From CAZSSH01 sp964609825 (GTDB lineage: Bacteria; Verrucomicrobiota; Lentisphaeria; Victivallales; Victivallaceae), in assembly GCA_964609825.1 (NCBI GenBank), contig CAZSSH010000002.1, positions 310,001 to 374,000 on the forward strand: DNA of 64,000 nucleotides. The letters run 5' to 3'. This document shows positions 10,851 to 19,323 of this stretch, in pieces. The position numbers and the translations under genes were made by a program. The first letter of the stretch is position 1; each line of letters opens with the position of its first letter. Below the pieces are notes generated by a model that was not told where the DNA came from, made no database searches, and saw nothing but the letters and a program-made list of their open reading frames with translations.

Positions 10851-13568
10851 ATGACCCAAAAATATGTTTATTGCTTTGGTCCCGACGGCTCCGACGGCGA
10901 CGGTACGATGAAAAATCTGCTGGGGGGCAAGGGAGCCAATTTGGCAGAAATGGCCAAGCTGGGGTTGCCGGTGCCGCCGGGATTCACCATCACCACGGAG
11001 TGTTGCGTCGATTATTTTAAGAGTAAAAATAAGTATCCCGCCGGGCTGGAAAGACAAGTGACGGAGGCATTGGCCAAGGTCGAAAAAACCATCGGCATGA
11101 AATTCGGCGACGCCAAAAATCCCTTGCTCGTTTCCTGCCGCTCGGGCGCCCGCAGCTCCATGCCCGGGATGATGGAGACAGTACTCAACGTCGGGTTGAG
11201 CACAAAAACCATCCCCGGCTTGATCCGAAAGACCGGCAACGAACGTTTCGTTTATGATGCCTACCGCCGTTTGATCATGATGTACTCGGATGTGGTGATG
11301 GAAAAAGCCGAGGGCATCGAGCCCGCCGACGGCGTCGGCATCCGCAAGCAACTGGATGCGATTTTGGAGGAGCTCAAACATAAAAAGCATTATACGATGG
11401 ATACCGAGCTCACCGTCGAGGATTTAAAACAACTTTGCGACATCTTTAAAAAGACGGTCAAAAAAACGCTTAACGTCGAGTTTCCCGACGACCCCGCGGC
11501 CCAATTGTGGGGCGGTATCGGCGCCGTGTTTAAAAGCTGGAACGGCAAAAAAGCCATCTCCTACCGCCGCATCGAAGGCATTTCCGACGACTGGGGGACT
11601 GCGGTCAACGTCCAGAGCATGGTCTTTGGCAACATGGGAGAAACCTCGGCGACCGGTGTCGCCTTTACCCGCGATCCGGCCACCGGCGAGGACAAGTTTT
11701 ACGGCGAATGGCTGATCAATGCTCAAGGCGAGGACGTCGTTGCCGGGACCCGCACCCCCAATCCGCTCAACAAAGCCACCCGCAACGATCAAAACAAGCA
11801 TTTGCAGTCGATGGAGGAGCTCTATCCCGAACTTTACCGGCAGCTCTTTGACATCCGCAACAAACTGGAGACGCATTACAAGGACATGCTTGACATTGAG
11901 TTCACCGTTCAGGAAAGCAAACTTTACATGCTTCAGTGCCGCGTCGGCAAACGCACCGGCACGGCTGCATTGAATATGGCGATGGACATGCTCAAACAAA
12001 AGTTAATCGACGCCAAAACCGCCGTCATGCGCGTTTCGCCCGGCCAGCTCGATGAGCTCCTGCACCCGATTTTGGATCCCAAGGCGGAAAAGACCGCGTA
12101 TTTGCTGACCCACGGCTTGCCCGCCGGTCCGGGCGGCGCGGTGGGCCGCATCGTCTTTACCAGCGAAGAGGCCGTCAAAGCCGCCGGTAAAAACGAAAGC
12201 GTGATTTTGGTCCGCGAGGAGACCAACCCCGAGGACGTCGAAGGAATGCGCGCCGCCGCCGGGATTTTGACCGCACGCGGCGGGATGACCAGCCACGCCG
12301 CGTTGGTCTGCCGCGGCTGGGGTAAATGCTGCGTAGTCGGAGCGGGCGCTCTCAAAATCGATGAAAAAGCCAAAACCGTCAAACTTGGCGGCAGTATTTT
12401 TACCGATGGCGATCACTTGAGCTTAAACGGGACGCACGGCAATGTCTATATCGGCAAAGTCGCCACCGTCAGCTCCAGCGAAAACCCGAAATTCCAAAAA
12501 TTCATGGCGCTGGCCGACAAATACCGCAAACTCGGCGTCCGGACCAATGCCGATAACCCCGACGATGCGGCTGTGGCATGCAGTTTTGGCGCCGAGGGCA
12601 TCGGGCTCTTTCGTACCGAGCACATGTTTTACGGTAAAAACAGCGAAAAACCGCTCTTTTATTTGCGTAAAATGATTTTGAGCAACACCGAAAGCGAGCG
12701 GATTAAGGCGCTCAACGAATTATTTCCCTACGTCAAAAAAGATGTCAAGGCGACGCTTAAAGTGATGAATGGCTTGCCGGTCACCTTTCGCTTGCTGGAT
12801 CCGCCGCTGCATGAGTTTGTGCCGCAGGCCAAGGCCGCGCGTCAGGAGCTGGCCGATGCGTTAAATATCAGCTTAAAAGAGGTCGGCAAACGCGCCGACG
12901 CGTTGCATGAGTCCAACCCGATGATGGGCCACCGCGGCGTCCGGCTGGGAATCACCTGTCCGGAAATTTCCGTCATGCAAATGCGCGCCATTTTGGAAAG
13001 CGCGGCAGAAATCATCCGGGACGGCGGACAAGCCAAAATCGAGATCATGATCCCGGTCACCTGCGACGCATCGGAGATCCGCGCCCAAAAGCAATTGTTT
13101 GATCAAGTCAAAGCCGAGGTGTTGAAACAAACCAAACTTGCCGGTATTGAGTGCCTGGTGGGCACCATGATCGAAATTCCCCGCGCGGCACTGCTGGCCG
13201 ACGAGCTCGCTGTCGAGACCGACTTCTTCTCTTTTGGCACCAATGATTTAACGCAGATGACCTTTGGCTTCAGCCGCGATGATGCGGGCAACTTTTTGCC
13301 GGATTATCTCAATCAAAAGCTGCTGGAGAGCGACCCGTTTCAAACCTTGGACCAAAAGGGCGTCGGCAAACTCATCACCACCGCGGTCACCCTCGGGCGC
13401 GGCGTCAAGCCCAAGCTCAAGATCGGTATCTGCGGCGAACAGGGCGGCGAGGCCAAGACGGTCGAGTTCTGCCATAAAATCGGCTTAAATTATGTTTCGT
13501 GCAGCCCCTTCCGGGTGCCGGTGGCCCGCCTCGCGGCGGCGCAGGCGGCAATCCGGCTGGAAAAGTAA
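10851..13568 (+). CDS. ppdK: Pyruvate, phosphate dikinase
   Basis: Interconverts pyruvate, ATP and phosphate with PEP, AMP and pyrophosphate, as in many anaerobes with pyrophosphate-linked glycolysis. 905 residues, close to the usual 870-910. The N-terminal ATP-grasp domain begins KNLLGGKGANLAEM, the phosphohistidine domain has GGMTSHAALVCRGWGK (His acceptor), and the C-terminal PEP-binding barrel ends with IGICGEQGGE. The ATG at 10851 is chosen over an in-frame ATG at 10764 because it follows AAGGAG (10836-10841) and matches the family N-terminus. The upstream start would overlap the lipoprotein gene. Confidence 0.97.
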   Translation: MTQKYVYCFGPDGSDGDGTMKNLLGGKGANLAEMAKLGLPVPPGFTITTECCVDYFKSKNKYPAGLERQVTEALAKVEKTIGMKFGDAKNPLLVSCRSGARSSMPGMMETVLNVGLSTKTIPGLIRKTGNERFVYDAYRRLIMMYSDVVMEKAEGIEPADGVGIRKQLDAILEELKHKKHYTMDTELTVEDLKQLCDIFKKTVKKTLNVEFPDDPAAQLWGGIGAVFKSWNGKKAISYRRIEGISDDWGTAVNVQSMVFGNMGETSATGVAFTRDPATGEDKFYGEWLINAQGEDVVAGTRTPNPLNKATRNDQNKHLQSMEELYPELYRQLFDIRNKLETHYKDMLDIEFTVQESKLYMLQCRVGKRTGTAALNMAMDMLKQKLIDAKTAVMRVSPGQLDELLHPILDPKAEKTAYLLTHGLPAGPGGAVGRIVFTSEEAVKAAGKNESVILVREETNPEDVEGMRAAAGILTARGGMTSHAALVCRGWGKCCVVGAGALKIDEKAKTVKLGGSIFTDGDHLSLNGTHGNVYIGKVATVSSSENPKFQKFMALADKYRKLGVRTNADNPDDAAVACSFGAEGIGLFRTEHMFYGKNSEKPLFYLRKMILSNTESERIKALNELFPYVKKDVKATLKVMNGLPVTFRLLDPPLHEFVPQAKAARQELADALNISLKEVGKRADALHESNPMMGHRGVRLGITCPEISVMQMRAILESAAEIIRDGGQAKIEIMIPVTCDASEIRAQKQLFDQVKAEVLKQTKLAGIECLVGTMIEIPRAALLADELAVETDFFSFGTNDLTQMTFGFSRDDAGNFLPDYLNQKLLESDPFQTLDQKGVGKLITTAVTLGRGVKPKLKIGICGEQGGEAKTVEFCHKIGLNYVSCSPFRVPVARLAAAQAAIRLEK

Positions 13569-13600
13569 GTTTTGGATGCTGTTTTAGAGAGGAGTCCGTC

Positions 13601-14158
13601 ATGTGGCAAAAAATCATGGACGGTTGGCTCAAAATTTGTTCGTTTCACCGCACGCAGGACTCGACTGCGGCAGGGACGTTTGTCGACTTTTTCATCCCGC
13701 GTTTTAACCGTTTTTTTATGTTGCGCCTCGCAATCGTGGCGGTCTTGGCAGTGATCATCTTCCGCTTTTTTTTGCTCCCCTGCGTGATTAATGGCGAAAG
13801 CATGGCGCCGACATTTAACAGCAAAGGCTTCACCTTTTGCTGGCGCGGCCAATATTGGTTTAAACAGCCGGCGCGCGGCGATATCGTGATTATCAAATAC
13901 GCCGACCGCGTCTTTTTTCTCAAGCGGATCGTCGGGCTGCCGGGCGACAAAATCGCCTTTGTCAACGGCGATTTGATCATCAACGGCAAAAAACAAAATG
14001 AGCCCTACGTCAAATTTGTCTCCTACTGGAATTTGCCGGAGCGCGAAGTCGAGCCCAACCACTATTATGTCGTGGGGGACAACCGCAGCCAGGATATCGA
14101 TGTCCACCGTTTCGGCCAGGTGTCACGCAGTAAAATCATCGGTTCGCCGCTTTGGTAA
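13601..14158 (+). CDS. lepB: Signal peptidase I
   Basis: Membrane serine protease that cleaves signal peptides of exported proteins. 185 residues with one transmembrane helix at about 40-60, then the catalytic-Ser box INGESMAPTF (Ser67), the general-base Lys in FLKRIVGLPGD (Lys108) and the box E region VVGDNRSQDID. The ATG at 13601 follows AGAGGAG and is preferred to an upstream in-frame ATG that would overlap ppdK. The cytoplasmic N-terminal stretch of about 40 residues is longer than in minimal Gram-positive enzymes. Confidence 0.95.
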   Translation: MWQKIMDGWLKICSFHRTQDSTAAGTFVDFFIPRFNRFFMLRLAIVAVLAVIIFRFFLLPCVINGESMAPTFNSKGFTFCWRGQYWFKQPARGDIVIIKYADRVFFLKRIVGLPGDKIAFVNGDLIINGKKQNEPYVKFVSYWNLPEREVEPNHYYVVGDNRSQDIDVHRFGQVSRSKIIGSPLW

Positions 14159-14160
14159 AT

Positions 14161-14979
14161 TTATTTTTGACCGCGCAGCTCTCCCGGCGCCGCGCCAAAG
14201 TGCTTTTTAAACGCGCGCGAAAAACTGTAAATGTCGGGAAACCCGGTCATCAGCGCCACCTCGCCGATGCGCAGCTGCCGGTTTTGCAGCAAATACGCCG
14301 CCTTTTCCAACGCCGCATGCCGGGCAAAGGCCACCGGCGAAATCCCGAAACAATGCTTGAATTGAGCAGAAAAATGTGACGGAGACATCCCCGCCCTCAA
14401 AGCATACTCCGCAAGGTCGCGTCCGTTGCCGGCCTGTGCGGTCATGGCGGCTTTGACCTGCGCGAGTTTCTCCGGAACATGCGCTTTAAGGTTGTCCGGC
14501 AACTGCCGGGCCAGCGACCGGATCAATATCTCAAACATCGCACGCACCACCGCCGGATCGGCAGCGGAATCAAGGATCTCCCGATACAAGTCATGCAAAT
14601 CGCGCTCCAGCACCGTAACATCGGCCAGCAAATAGGGTTGACCGCTTTGCCAATTGCACTCCTCCAATAAGCTCTCGGCATACGTCCCGTGAAAATGGAT
14701 CCACGAGTGCATCCAACGCGCACCGGGCACCGGGTTGCCGTAAAAATGCGGCGCTTTATCGGGCCACAAATAAAGTGTCATAGGCAACTGCAAACCGCCG
14801 CCGCGGCGCAATTCCACCGGGTCATAAAAAAACATCAAGAGCCGGTCATTGGTCCCGCCCGGACGGTCGACCGCGCCGGTCATCGGCTCATGGATGCCGA
14901 CACCGTTGATCCGCAAAAAATCATCCTCCCGCCGCGAATCTCCGACATATTTGACAAAACGCAAACAAGATTGCTCCAT
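14161..14979 (-). CDS. AraC-family transcriptional regulator
   Basis: 272 residues from the ATG at 14979, which follows GGGAGAAATT. An N-terminal effector-binding region of about 165 residues (cupin-like, PHFYGNPVPGARWMHSWIHF) is followed by the AraC double helix-turn-helix (about 175-270): DLAEYALRAGMSPSHFSAQF and IGEVALMTGFPDIYSFSRAF. It is divergent from the GH172 gene at 15083, and the two promoters overlap, so it probably controls that gene and itself. Ligand unknown, presumably a sugar linked to the GH172 substrate. Confidence 0.88.
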   Translation of the reverse strand: MEQSCLRFVKYVGDSRREDDFLRINGVGIHEPMTGAVDRPGGTNDRLLMFFYDPVELRRGGGLQLPMTLYLWPDKAPHFYGNPVPGARWMHSWIHFHGTYAESLLEECNWQSGQPYLLADVTVLERDLHDLYREILDSAADPAVVRAMFEILIRSLARQLPDNLKAHVPEKLAQVKAAMTAQAGNGRDLAEYALRAGMSPSHFSAQFKHCFGISPVAFARHAALEKAAYLLQNRQLRIGEVALMTGFPDIYSFSRAFKKHFGAAPGELRGQK

Positions 14980-15014
14980 AATTTCTCCCAAATAAATCAT
15001 AATATTTGCTAAAT

Positions 15015-15042
15015 AATATAGCTTGATAATGGTATATTTCAA
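15015..15042 (-). promoter_or_regulatory. Promoter of the AraC regulator gene
   Basis: Minus-strand TTGAAA (plus 15037-15042) and TATATT (plus 15015-15020), spacer 16 bp. It interlocks with the plus-strand promoter at 15023-15050, so the two promoters should compete for polymerase. Confidence 0.55.
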
Positions 15043-15050
15043 ATTATATT
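15023..15050 (+). promoter_or_regulatory. Promoter of the GH172 gene
   Basis: TTGATA at 15023-15028 and TATATT at 15045-15050, spacer 16 bp. The predicted transcript start near 15057 is about 25 bp before the ATG, and AAGGAGG lies at 15071-15077. Confidence 0.6.
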
Positions 15051-15082
15051 AAGATAAAATGTTAAACCATAAGGAGGCTATC

Positions 15083-16168
15083 ATGTTCAACGGTTTGGGA
15101 ATGAATCAAGGCAATCTGTCACGCTTGAGCAACGCCAAAAGCCGCTCAATATCCCCCGAGCACCGCAACGGCGAGCCCGGCAAGGGCGGCATGGCCGTCA
15201 CCGGCACCGGTCAACATTGCGCCCGCGATCTCGGACAAGGGTGGAAGGTCAGCCCGTCGATTGACATTGCCGCCGGCGAAACCTTGGATCTCGCCGACAT
15301 CGACGGCGAAGGAGCAATCCAGCATATGTGGATGACCTTTGGCGCCAAACGTTACCGTTTTTATATTTTGAGGGTTTATTATGACGGCATGACCGACCCC
15401 GCCGTCGAGTGCCCGGTCGGCGACTTCTTTGCCATGGCGTGGCCGTCACAGCAGCAAACTTTGCTCAACAGCATGATGGTCACCTTTAACCCCGGCAGCG
15501 CTTTTAACTGTTATTGGGAGATGCCATTTCGCAAACACTGCAAAATCACCCTCACCAATCTCGACCGCGAACCGGTGAGGATCTATTATCAGATTGATTA
15601 CACCTTAACGCCAGTCCCGGAGGACTGCGCCTACTTTTGCGCCCAGTTCCGCCGGGTCAATCCCTTGCCTGCCAAGAGCGCCTATACGATTTTGGACGGT
15701 GTCACAGGCAAGGGACACTATGTCGGCACGTATCTTGCCTGGAGCGTCAAAAGCGACGGCTGGTGGGGCGAGGGGGAAATTAAGTTTTATCTGGACGGCG
15801 ACCGCGAGTTTCCGACCGTTTGCGGCACCGGGACCGAGGATTACTTTTGCGGCTCGTACAATTTTGAGGACCAATTTCAAAAGCAATACTGCGAATTTTG
15901 TACCCCCTATGCGGGGTTGGCACAAGTCATCCGCCCCGACGGGCTCTACCGGAGCCAGCAGCGCTTCGGGCTCTACCGCTGGCACGTTCCGGATCCGGTC
16001 CGCTTTGAAAACAATCTCAAGGTCACCATTCAGGCGCTCGGCTGGTACCCGGACGGGCGCTACCAACCCTTGCAGGACGACATCGCCTCGGTGGCCTACT
16101 GGTACCAAACGCTGCCGGTCGCCAAGTTTCCGGAGTTGCCTGTCAAAGATGCGCTTGAGATTACATAA
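15083..16168 (+). CDS. DUF2961 / GH172-family glycoside hydrolase-like protein
   Basis: 361 residues from the ATG at 15083, five bases after AAGGAGG. Family blocks are MWMTFGAKRYRFYILRVYYDG, split here after MWMTFGAK, VGDFFAMAW, and GTGTEDYFCGSYNF with the invariant Glu-Asp. Characterised GH172 members act on fructofuranosyl or arabinofuranosyl linkages, and the substrate here cannot be assigned. No signal peptide is visible, so it probably acts in the cytoplasm. The divergent AraC regulator and overlapping promoters suggest substrate-induced expression. Confidence 0.87.
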   Translation: MFNGLGMNQGNLSRLSNAKSRSISPEHRNGEPGKGGMAVTGTGQHCARDLGQGWKVSPSIDIAAGETLDLADIDGEGAIQHMWMTFGAKRYRFYILRVYYDGMTDPAVECPVGDFFAMAWPSQQQTLLNSMMVTFNPGSAFNCYWEMPFRKHCKITLTNLDREPVRIYYQIDYTLTPVPEDCAYFCAQFRRVNPLPAKSAYTILDGVTGKGHYVGTYLAWSVKSDGWWGEGEIKFYLDGDREFPTVCGTGTEDYFCGSYNFEDQFQKQYCEFCTPYAGLAQVIRPDGLYRSQQRFGLYRWHVPDPVRFENNLKVTIQALGWYPDGRYQPLQDDIASVAYWYQTLPVAKFPELPVKDALEIT

Positions 16169-16394
16169 AAGTGAAAATAATTTTAATTTGATCAGAAATG
16201 CATTTACTTATTTCCGCGCCTAGAAACGCAAAAAAAGATGAAATATTGCTTAAAATCCCGAAAAAACGGCATTTTTTTTATTTTTTTTGCCGAAATGATT
16301 TGCAATTTTGAAAAAGAAATATAAGGTAAGTAGAGAAATGAGTTGTAAAACTCGACTGAAAAACTTTATCAACCTTAACTAGGAGAATAGTATT
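16169..16394 (+). other. AT-rich intergenic region
   Basis: 226 bp between the GH172 gene and the next plus-strand gene. It contains long T-runs near 16271-16288 flanked by CGGCA and TGCCG, which might form a weak terminator hairpin. TTGCAA (16300-16305) and TATAAG (16320-16325) are only 14 bp apart, so no confident promoter is called. A ribosome-binding site AGGAG (16381-16385) precedes the ATG. Confidence 0.3.
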
Positions 16395-17147
16395 ATGACA
16401 GTGATTTACGGCATTCTGATGCTGGCGGCCCTCGGCGGGATGATCTTTTGCAGCAAAAAGCAAAAAACCAACCCGGCCATGCAGCCGATTGCGTTCGTCC
16501 TCTTAGTTGTCGTTTGCGTCGCCGGTTTCTTTCTGATGAAAGATATGGGCGTCTTCGGCAGCTCCAACAACAGCTTGCTCAGCAATGAAATGAAGTTTTA
16601 CGCTTCTCAAGGTTACAAAGCCGGGAAAATCCTGGGCCAAAATCATGCCGGAAAAAAACTCCTCATCATTACCGACCCCGGGTTTGACACCAACGAAAAC
16701 ATCAAGGGTCTCGTCGATCAGGTCAAAGCCGGTTTCGGCAGCGACAACGTGGTTGTGGACACCATCGCCTTGCCGGGCAATCAGGGAGACTCCCCGATGC
16801 CGCTCTTTATGATGATGAAGGCCAAGGACTTCGACGCCGTGGTCGAAAAGTACAAAGATGCCCAGGTGATCATCTCCACCATCGGTCTGCCCTCCGATGC
16901 CGGCGCGATGAAATTCTGGAAGATGAAAGACCGTCCGGCCCTGTTCCTGATCGGTATGCCCGCCAACGGGATCACCGGTCTGCCGAGCGCTTTGGCCAAC
17001 GGCGAAATCTCCGGGATCATTATCTCCAGCCCCAACGCCAAGTATGACGTCTCCGCGCCGTCCGACATGGAAAAAGCCTTTGACATCCGCTATGTGGTGG
17101 TTGACAAGAGCAACTTTGACCAATACAAGCAATACTTCGGCAACTAA
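16395..17147 (+). CDS. Membrane-anchored protein of unknown function
   Basis: 250 residues with two hydrophobic segments (about 3-19 and 32-50, the second FVLLVVVCVAGFFLM). A soluble domain of alternating beta/alpha units follows (KKLLIITDPGFDTNENIKG, AQVIISTIGLPSDAG, RPALFLIGMPANG, GIIISSPNAKYDV). The layout resembles a Rossmann-like or periplasmic-binding half-domain, but I do not recognise a family. It is monocistronic: a strong terminator follows and the next genes run the other way. It could be a lineage-specific envelope protein. Confidence 0.7.
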   Translation: MTVIYGILMLAALGGMIFCSKKQKTNPAMQPIAFVLLVVVCVAGFFLMKDMGVFGSSNNSLLSNEMKFYASQGYKAGKILGQNHAGKKLLIITDPGFDTNENIKGLVDQVKAGFGSDNVVVDTIALPGNQGDSPMPLFMMMKAKDFDAVVEKYKDAQVIISTIGLPSDAGAMKFWKMKDRPALFLIGMPANGITGLPSALANGEISGIIISSPNAKYDVSAPSDMEKAFDIRYVVVDKSNFDQYKQYFGN

Positions 17148-17170
17148 GCCGTACCGGTTGCAAGCAAAAA

Positions 17171-17199
17171 GAGAGGAAAGAAATTTCCTCTCTTTTTTT
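17171..17199 (+). terminator. Rho-independent terminator
   Basis: Perfect 9-bp stem GAGAGGAAA / TTTCCTCTC (17171-17179 and 17184-17192) with a GAAA loop, followed by seven T. It ends the 16395 transcript. Confidence 0.9.
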
Positions 17200-17223
17200 A
17201 TGCCCGGATTTTTTGTAGCTGAT

Positions 17224-17261
17224 AAAAAACGCTCAATCCTGACAAAAGAATTGAGCGTTTT
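17224..17261 (-). terminator. Terminator of the hydrogenase-glyoxalase operon
   Basis: 12-bp stem AAAACGCTCAAT (17226-17237) and ATTGAGCGTTTT (17250-17261) with a 12-nt loop. On the minus strand it ends in a T-run. It sits just after the glyoxalase stop and could also stop plus-strand readthrough. Confidence 0.8.
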
Positions 17262-17276
17262 GCTTTGCTGTAAGGC

Positions 17277-17648
17277 TTACTTGCCTGGTACGATCTCCAG
17301 CCAGTAGCCGTCGGGGTCGGCGATAAAATAGATATGCATCGCCGTATTTTCGTAGCAAATGCAATTCATTGCCTTGTGTTTGGCATGGGCGGCGGCAAAA
17401 TCATCGGTCTCAAAGGCGAGGTGGATTTCGTTGTCGCCCAAGTCGTAAGGGCGATCCATGTCGCGCATCCAGGTGAGCTCCAAAAGGTGCGTCCCGTGCG
17501 CATTGTCGCCAAGGTAAACGATGACGAAGGAGCCGTCGGAGGCGGTGACCCGCCGCGTTTCGTGCATGTTCAGCGCCTCGCGGTAAAATTGCAGACTTTT
17601 GTCCAAATCGCGGACGTTGAAATTGTTGTGAACCATCTTAAATTTCAT
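17277..17648 (-). CDS. gloA: Glyoxalase I / VOC-family protein
   Basis: 123 residues, one vicinal-oxygen-chelate unit pair as in lactoylglutathione lyase, which detoxifies methylglyoxal. Likely metal ligands are His7 (KMVHNN), Glu near 57 (HLLELTW), His near 77 (EIHLAF) and Glu near 119 (WLEIVP), matching the GloA H/E/H/E pattern. Its start is only 12 bp after the [FeFe] hydrogenase stop and a terminator follows, so it appears to be the last gene of the hydrogenase operon. That is an unusual partner. A different VOC substrate remains possible. Confidence 0.88.
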   Translation of the reverse strand: MKFKMVHNNFNVRDLDKSLQFYREALNMHETRRVTASDGSFVIVYLGDNAHGTHLLELTWMRDMDRPYDLGDNEIHLAFETDDFAAAHAKHKAMNCICYENTAMHIYFIADPDGYWLEIVPGK

Positions 17649-17660
17649 GATTTCTTCTCC

Positions 17661-19049
17661 TTATCTTACCAGGGAACAGGGACCGCCGACGCAACCGCCG
17701 GAGCATGCCATGACTTCCAAAAAGTTGCCGGGCAATTTGCCTTGCGCGTACAAGGCAAGCATCTTGACGCTCTTGCGGTCAAGGCCGTTGATGAATTTGT
17801 GATCGATTTGGCAGGGGTGCTCAGGCGAAAGCCCGGCTTCCTGCAAAATGGCCTCGGTGACGCCGCAGCTTTTGGCAAAGTTGCGGGCATAGGAGGCGGC
17901 CGGAGTGGCGAGCGGCGTCTTAGGCTGCTCCAAAATATCAACCGACATGGCGGCCAGCAACGCACCCAATTCCTCAAAGGTCATCACGTAATCGATTCTC
18001 GCGTCACTTTGCGCCTCGCGGCGCTTAGCGATGCAGGGCCCGACAAAAACGGTCACCGCATCCGGGAATTTCTCGCGCACCAATCCTGCCGCATAGCGCA
18101 TCGGGCTCGGGGTGTCGGAGACCATCGGCAGAAGTTTGGGGGCGTGACGCTTGACCGCTTCGACATAGGCCGGGCAGCAGCTGCTGGTCATGAGTTTGTC
18201 GCCGCGCTTCATCCGCTCAAAAAATTCCTCGGCTTCATGCTTGGTGGTGAGCTCGGCGCCCAAGGCGACTTCAAAAATTTCCGAGAAGCCGACCAGTTTC
18301 AACGCCGCAAACAATTGCTCGATGCTGCCCGGAAACTGGCTCGTCACCGCCGGGGCGACCATCGCCACGACTTGTTTTTTGGCCTTGATGGCGGCCAGAA
18401 TATTGATGATCTGGGAGCGCTCCAGGATCGTGCTGAAGGGACACGCATTGAAGCACTTGCCGCAGTAGATGCATTTTTCAAAATCGATTTTTACCAAGCC
18501 CTCCTCGCTCTTGTCGATCGCGCCCACCGGGCAGGCGTCCTCGCACGGCAGGGGATTGCGGAAAATCGCTTTGTACGGGCAAACCTCCATGCATTTGCCG
18601 CAGTCGATGCACTTGGCGCGGTCGATGTGCGAGCACTGGTTGGTCACCGATACTGCCTGTTTGGGGCAAATGCTGACACAGGGCCGCGCCAGACAGCCGA
18701 CGCAGGCGTCCTCCGAGACTTTGTAGTGGCTGTCGACGCAGCCGTGACAGCCGACCGAACACACCGTCAGCACCGGCCGGGTGCGGTTTTTGCCCGCCAG
18801 CGCGTCTTTGAGGTAATTTTTTAAGGGATACAGCTCGTCGGTTTCCTCCTCCATCCCGAAACCCAACAATGCCATCAAACGGTAGCGCAGCATCGCCCGG
18901 TCTTTGTAAATACAGCAGCGGCTGGCCTCCGACTGGCGGGGCCGCATCAAAATCGGGATCTGGTCGATGTCACTCTCCAGATCGCCATGCATAAATTCGC
19001 CGATGACTCTGATCATCAGCTCGCGGCGGATTCTCTCGGCATTGTTCAT
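17661..19049 (-). CDS. [FeFe] hydrogenase, group B-like, with 4Fe-4S ferredoxin domains
   Basis: 462 residues from the ATG at 19049. The N-terminal block RCCIYKDRAMLRYRLMALLG is typical of group B (FeFe_hydrog_B1) enzymes. A Cys-rich electron-transfer region (about 97-205) includes CIDCGKCMEVCP and CIYCGKCFNACP. The H-domain carries all three signatures: L1 TSSCCPAY (288-295, keeping the proton-transfer Cys), L2 VGPCIAKR and L3 EVMACSGGCVGGPC at the extreme C-terminus. It probably oxidises or evolves H2 with ferredoxin. An in-frame upstream ATG (19292) is rejected because it would overlap the [2Fe-2S] gene in another frame. Confidence 0.93.
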   Translation of the reverse strand: MNNAERIRRELMIRVIGEFMHGDLESDIDQIPILMRPRQSEASRCCIYKDRAMLRYRLMALLGFGMEEETDELYPLKNYLKDALAGKNRTRPVLTVCSVGCHGCVDSHYKVSEDACVGCLARPCVSICPKQAVSVTNQCSHIDRAKCIDCGKCMEVCPYKAIFRNPLPCEDACPVGAIDKSEEGLVKIDFEKCIYCGKCFNACPFSTILERSQIINILAAIKAKKQVVAMVAPAVTSQFPGSIEQLFAALKLVGFSEIFEVALGAELTTKHEAEEFFERMKRGDKLMTSSCCPAYVEAVKRHAPKLLPMVSDTPSPMRYAAGLVREKFPDAVTVFVGPCIAKRREAQSDARIDYVMTFEELGALLAAMSVDILEQPKTPLATPAASYARNFAKSCGVTEAILQEAGLSPEHPCQIDHKFINGLDRKSVKMLALYAQGKLPGNFLEVMACSGGCVGGPCSLVR

Positions 19050-19053
19050 AATT

Positions 19054-19302
19054 TCACCCGGCAATTTCCTGATAAATGACCTCAATGATCTTTTGCACCG
19101 TCGCTTGCTCGACCATGGTCGAGCCGACCCGTACAAACGGCGCGTTGCCGTAATTGCGGTCGCGGCAGACGCCGAGGCAGGGGCTGCCGACGACTTCGAC
19201 TTTGTCCTGCAAGTCGGCGGGGAGCTGCGTCTCCAGATTGGCGAGCTTGGAGGCGCCCAACACATAACAGGTTGTCCCGAGGCAAATTTCAACTTTGAGC
19301 AT
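19054..19302 (-). CDS. Thioredoxin-fold [2Fe-2S] ferredoxin (NuoE-like)
   Basis: 82 residues. Four Cys in CLGTTC and SPCLGVC match the NuoE/HndA-type [2Fe-2S] site. A ribosome-binding site AAGGAAA precedes the ATG. It starts 21 bp after the PP2C phosphatase stop and ends 4 bp before the hydrogenase start. Probably an electron carrier for, or subunit of, the adjacent hydrogenase. It is paralogous to the protein at 22246-22500. Confidence 0.88.
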   Translation of the reverse strand: MLKVEICLGTTCYVLGASKLANLETQLPADLQDKVEVVGSPCLGVCRDRNYGNAPFVRVGSTMVEQATVQKIIEVIYQEIAG

Positions 19303-19323
19303 GGCTGTTTTCCTTATTTATAA

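Noticed and set aside
16300..16325. TTGCAA and TATAAG before the 16395 gene
   Set aside because: A 14-bp spacer is outside the usual 16-18 bp.
17334..18824. Long open frame (496 codons) on the plus strand opposite the group B hydrogenase
   Set aside because: It mirrors the third-position GC bias of the real gene, has Asp/Arg/His-rich composition without motifs, and overlaps a protein with complete hydrogenase signatures.
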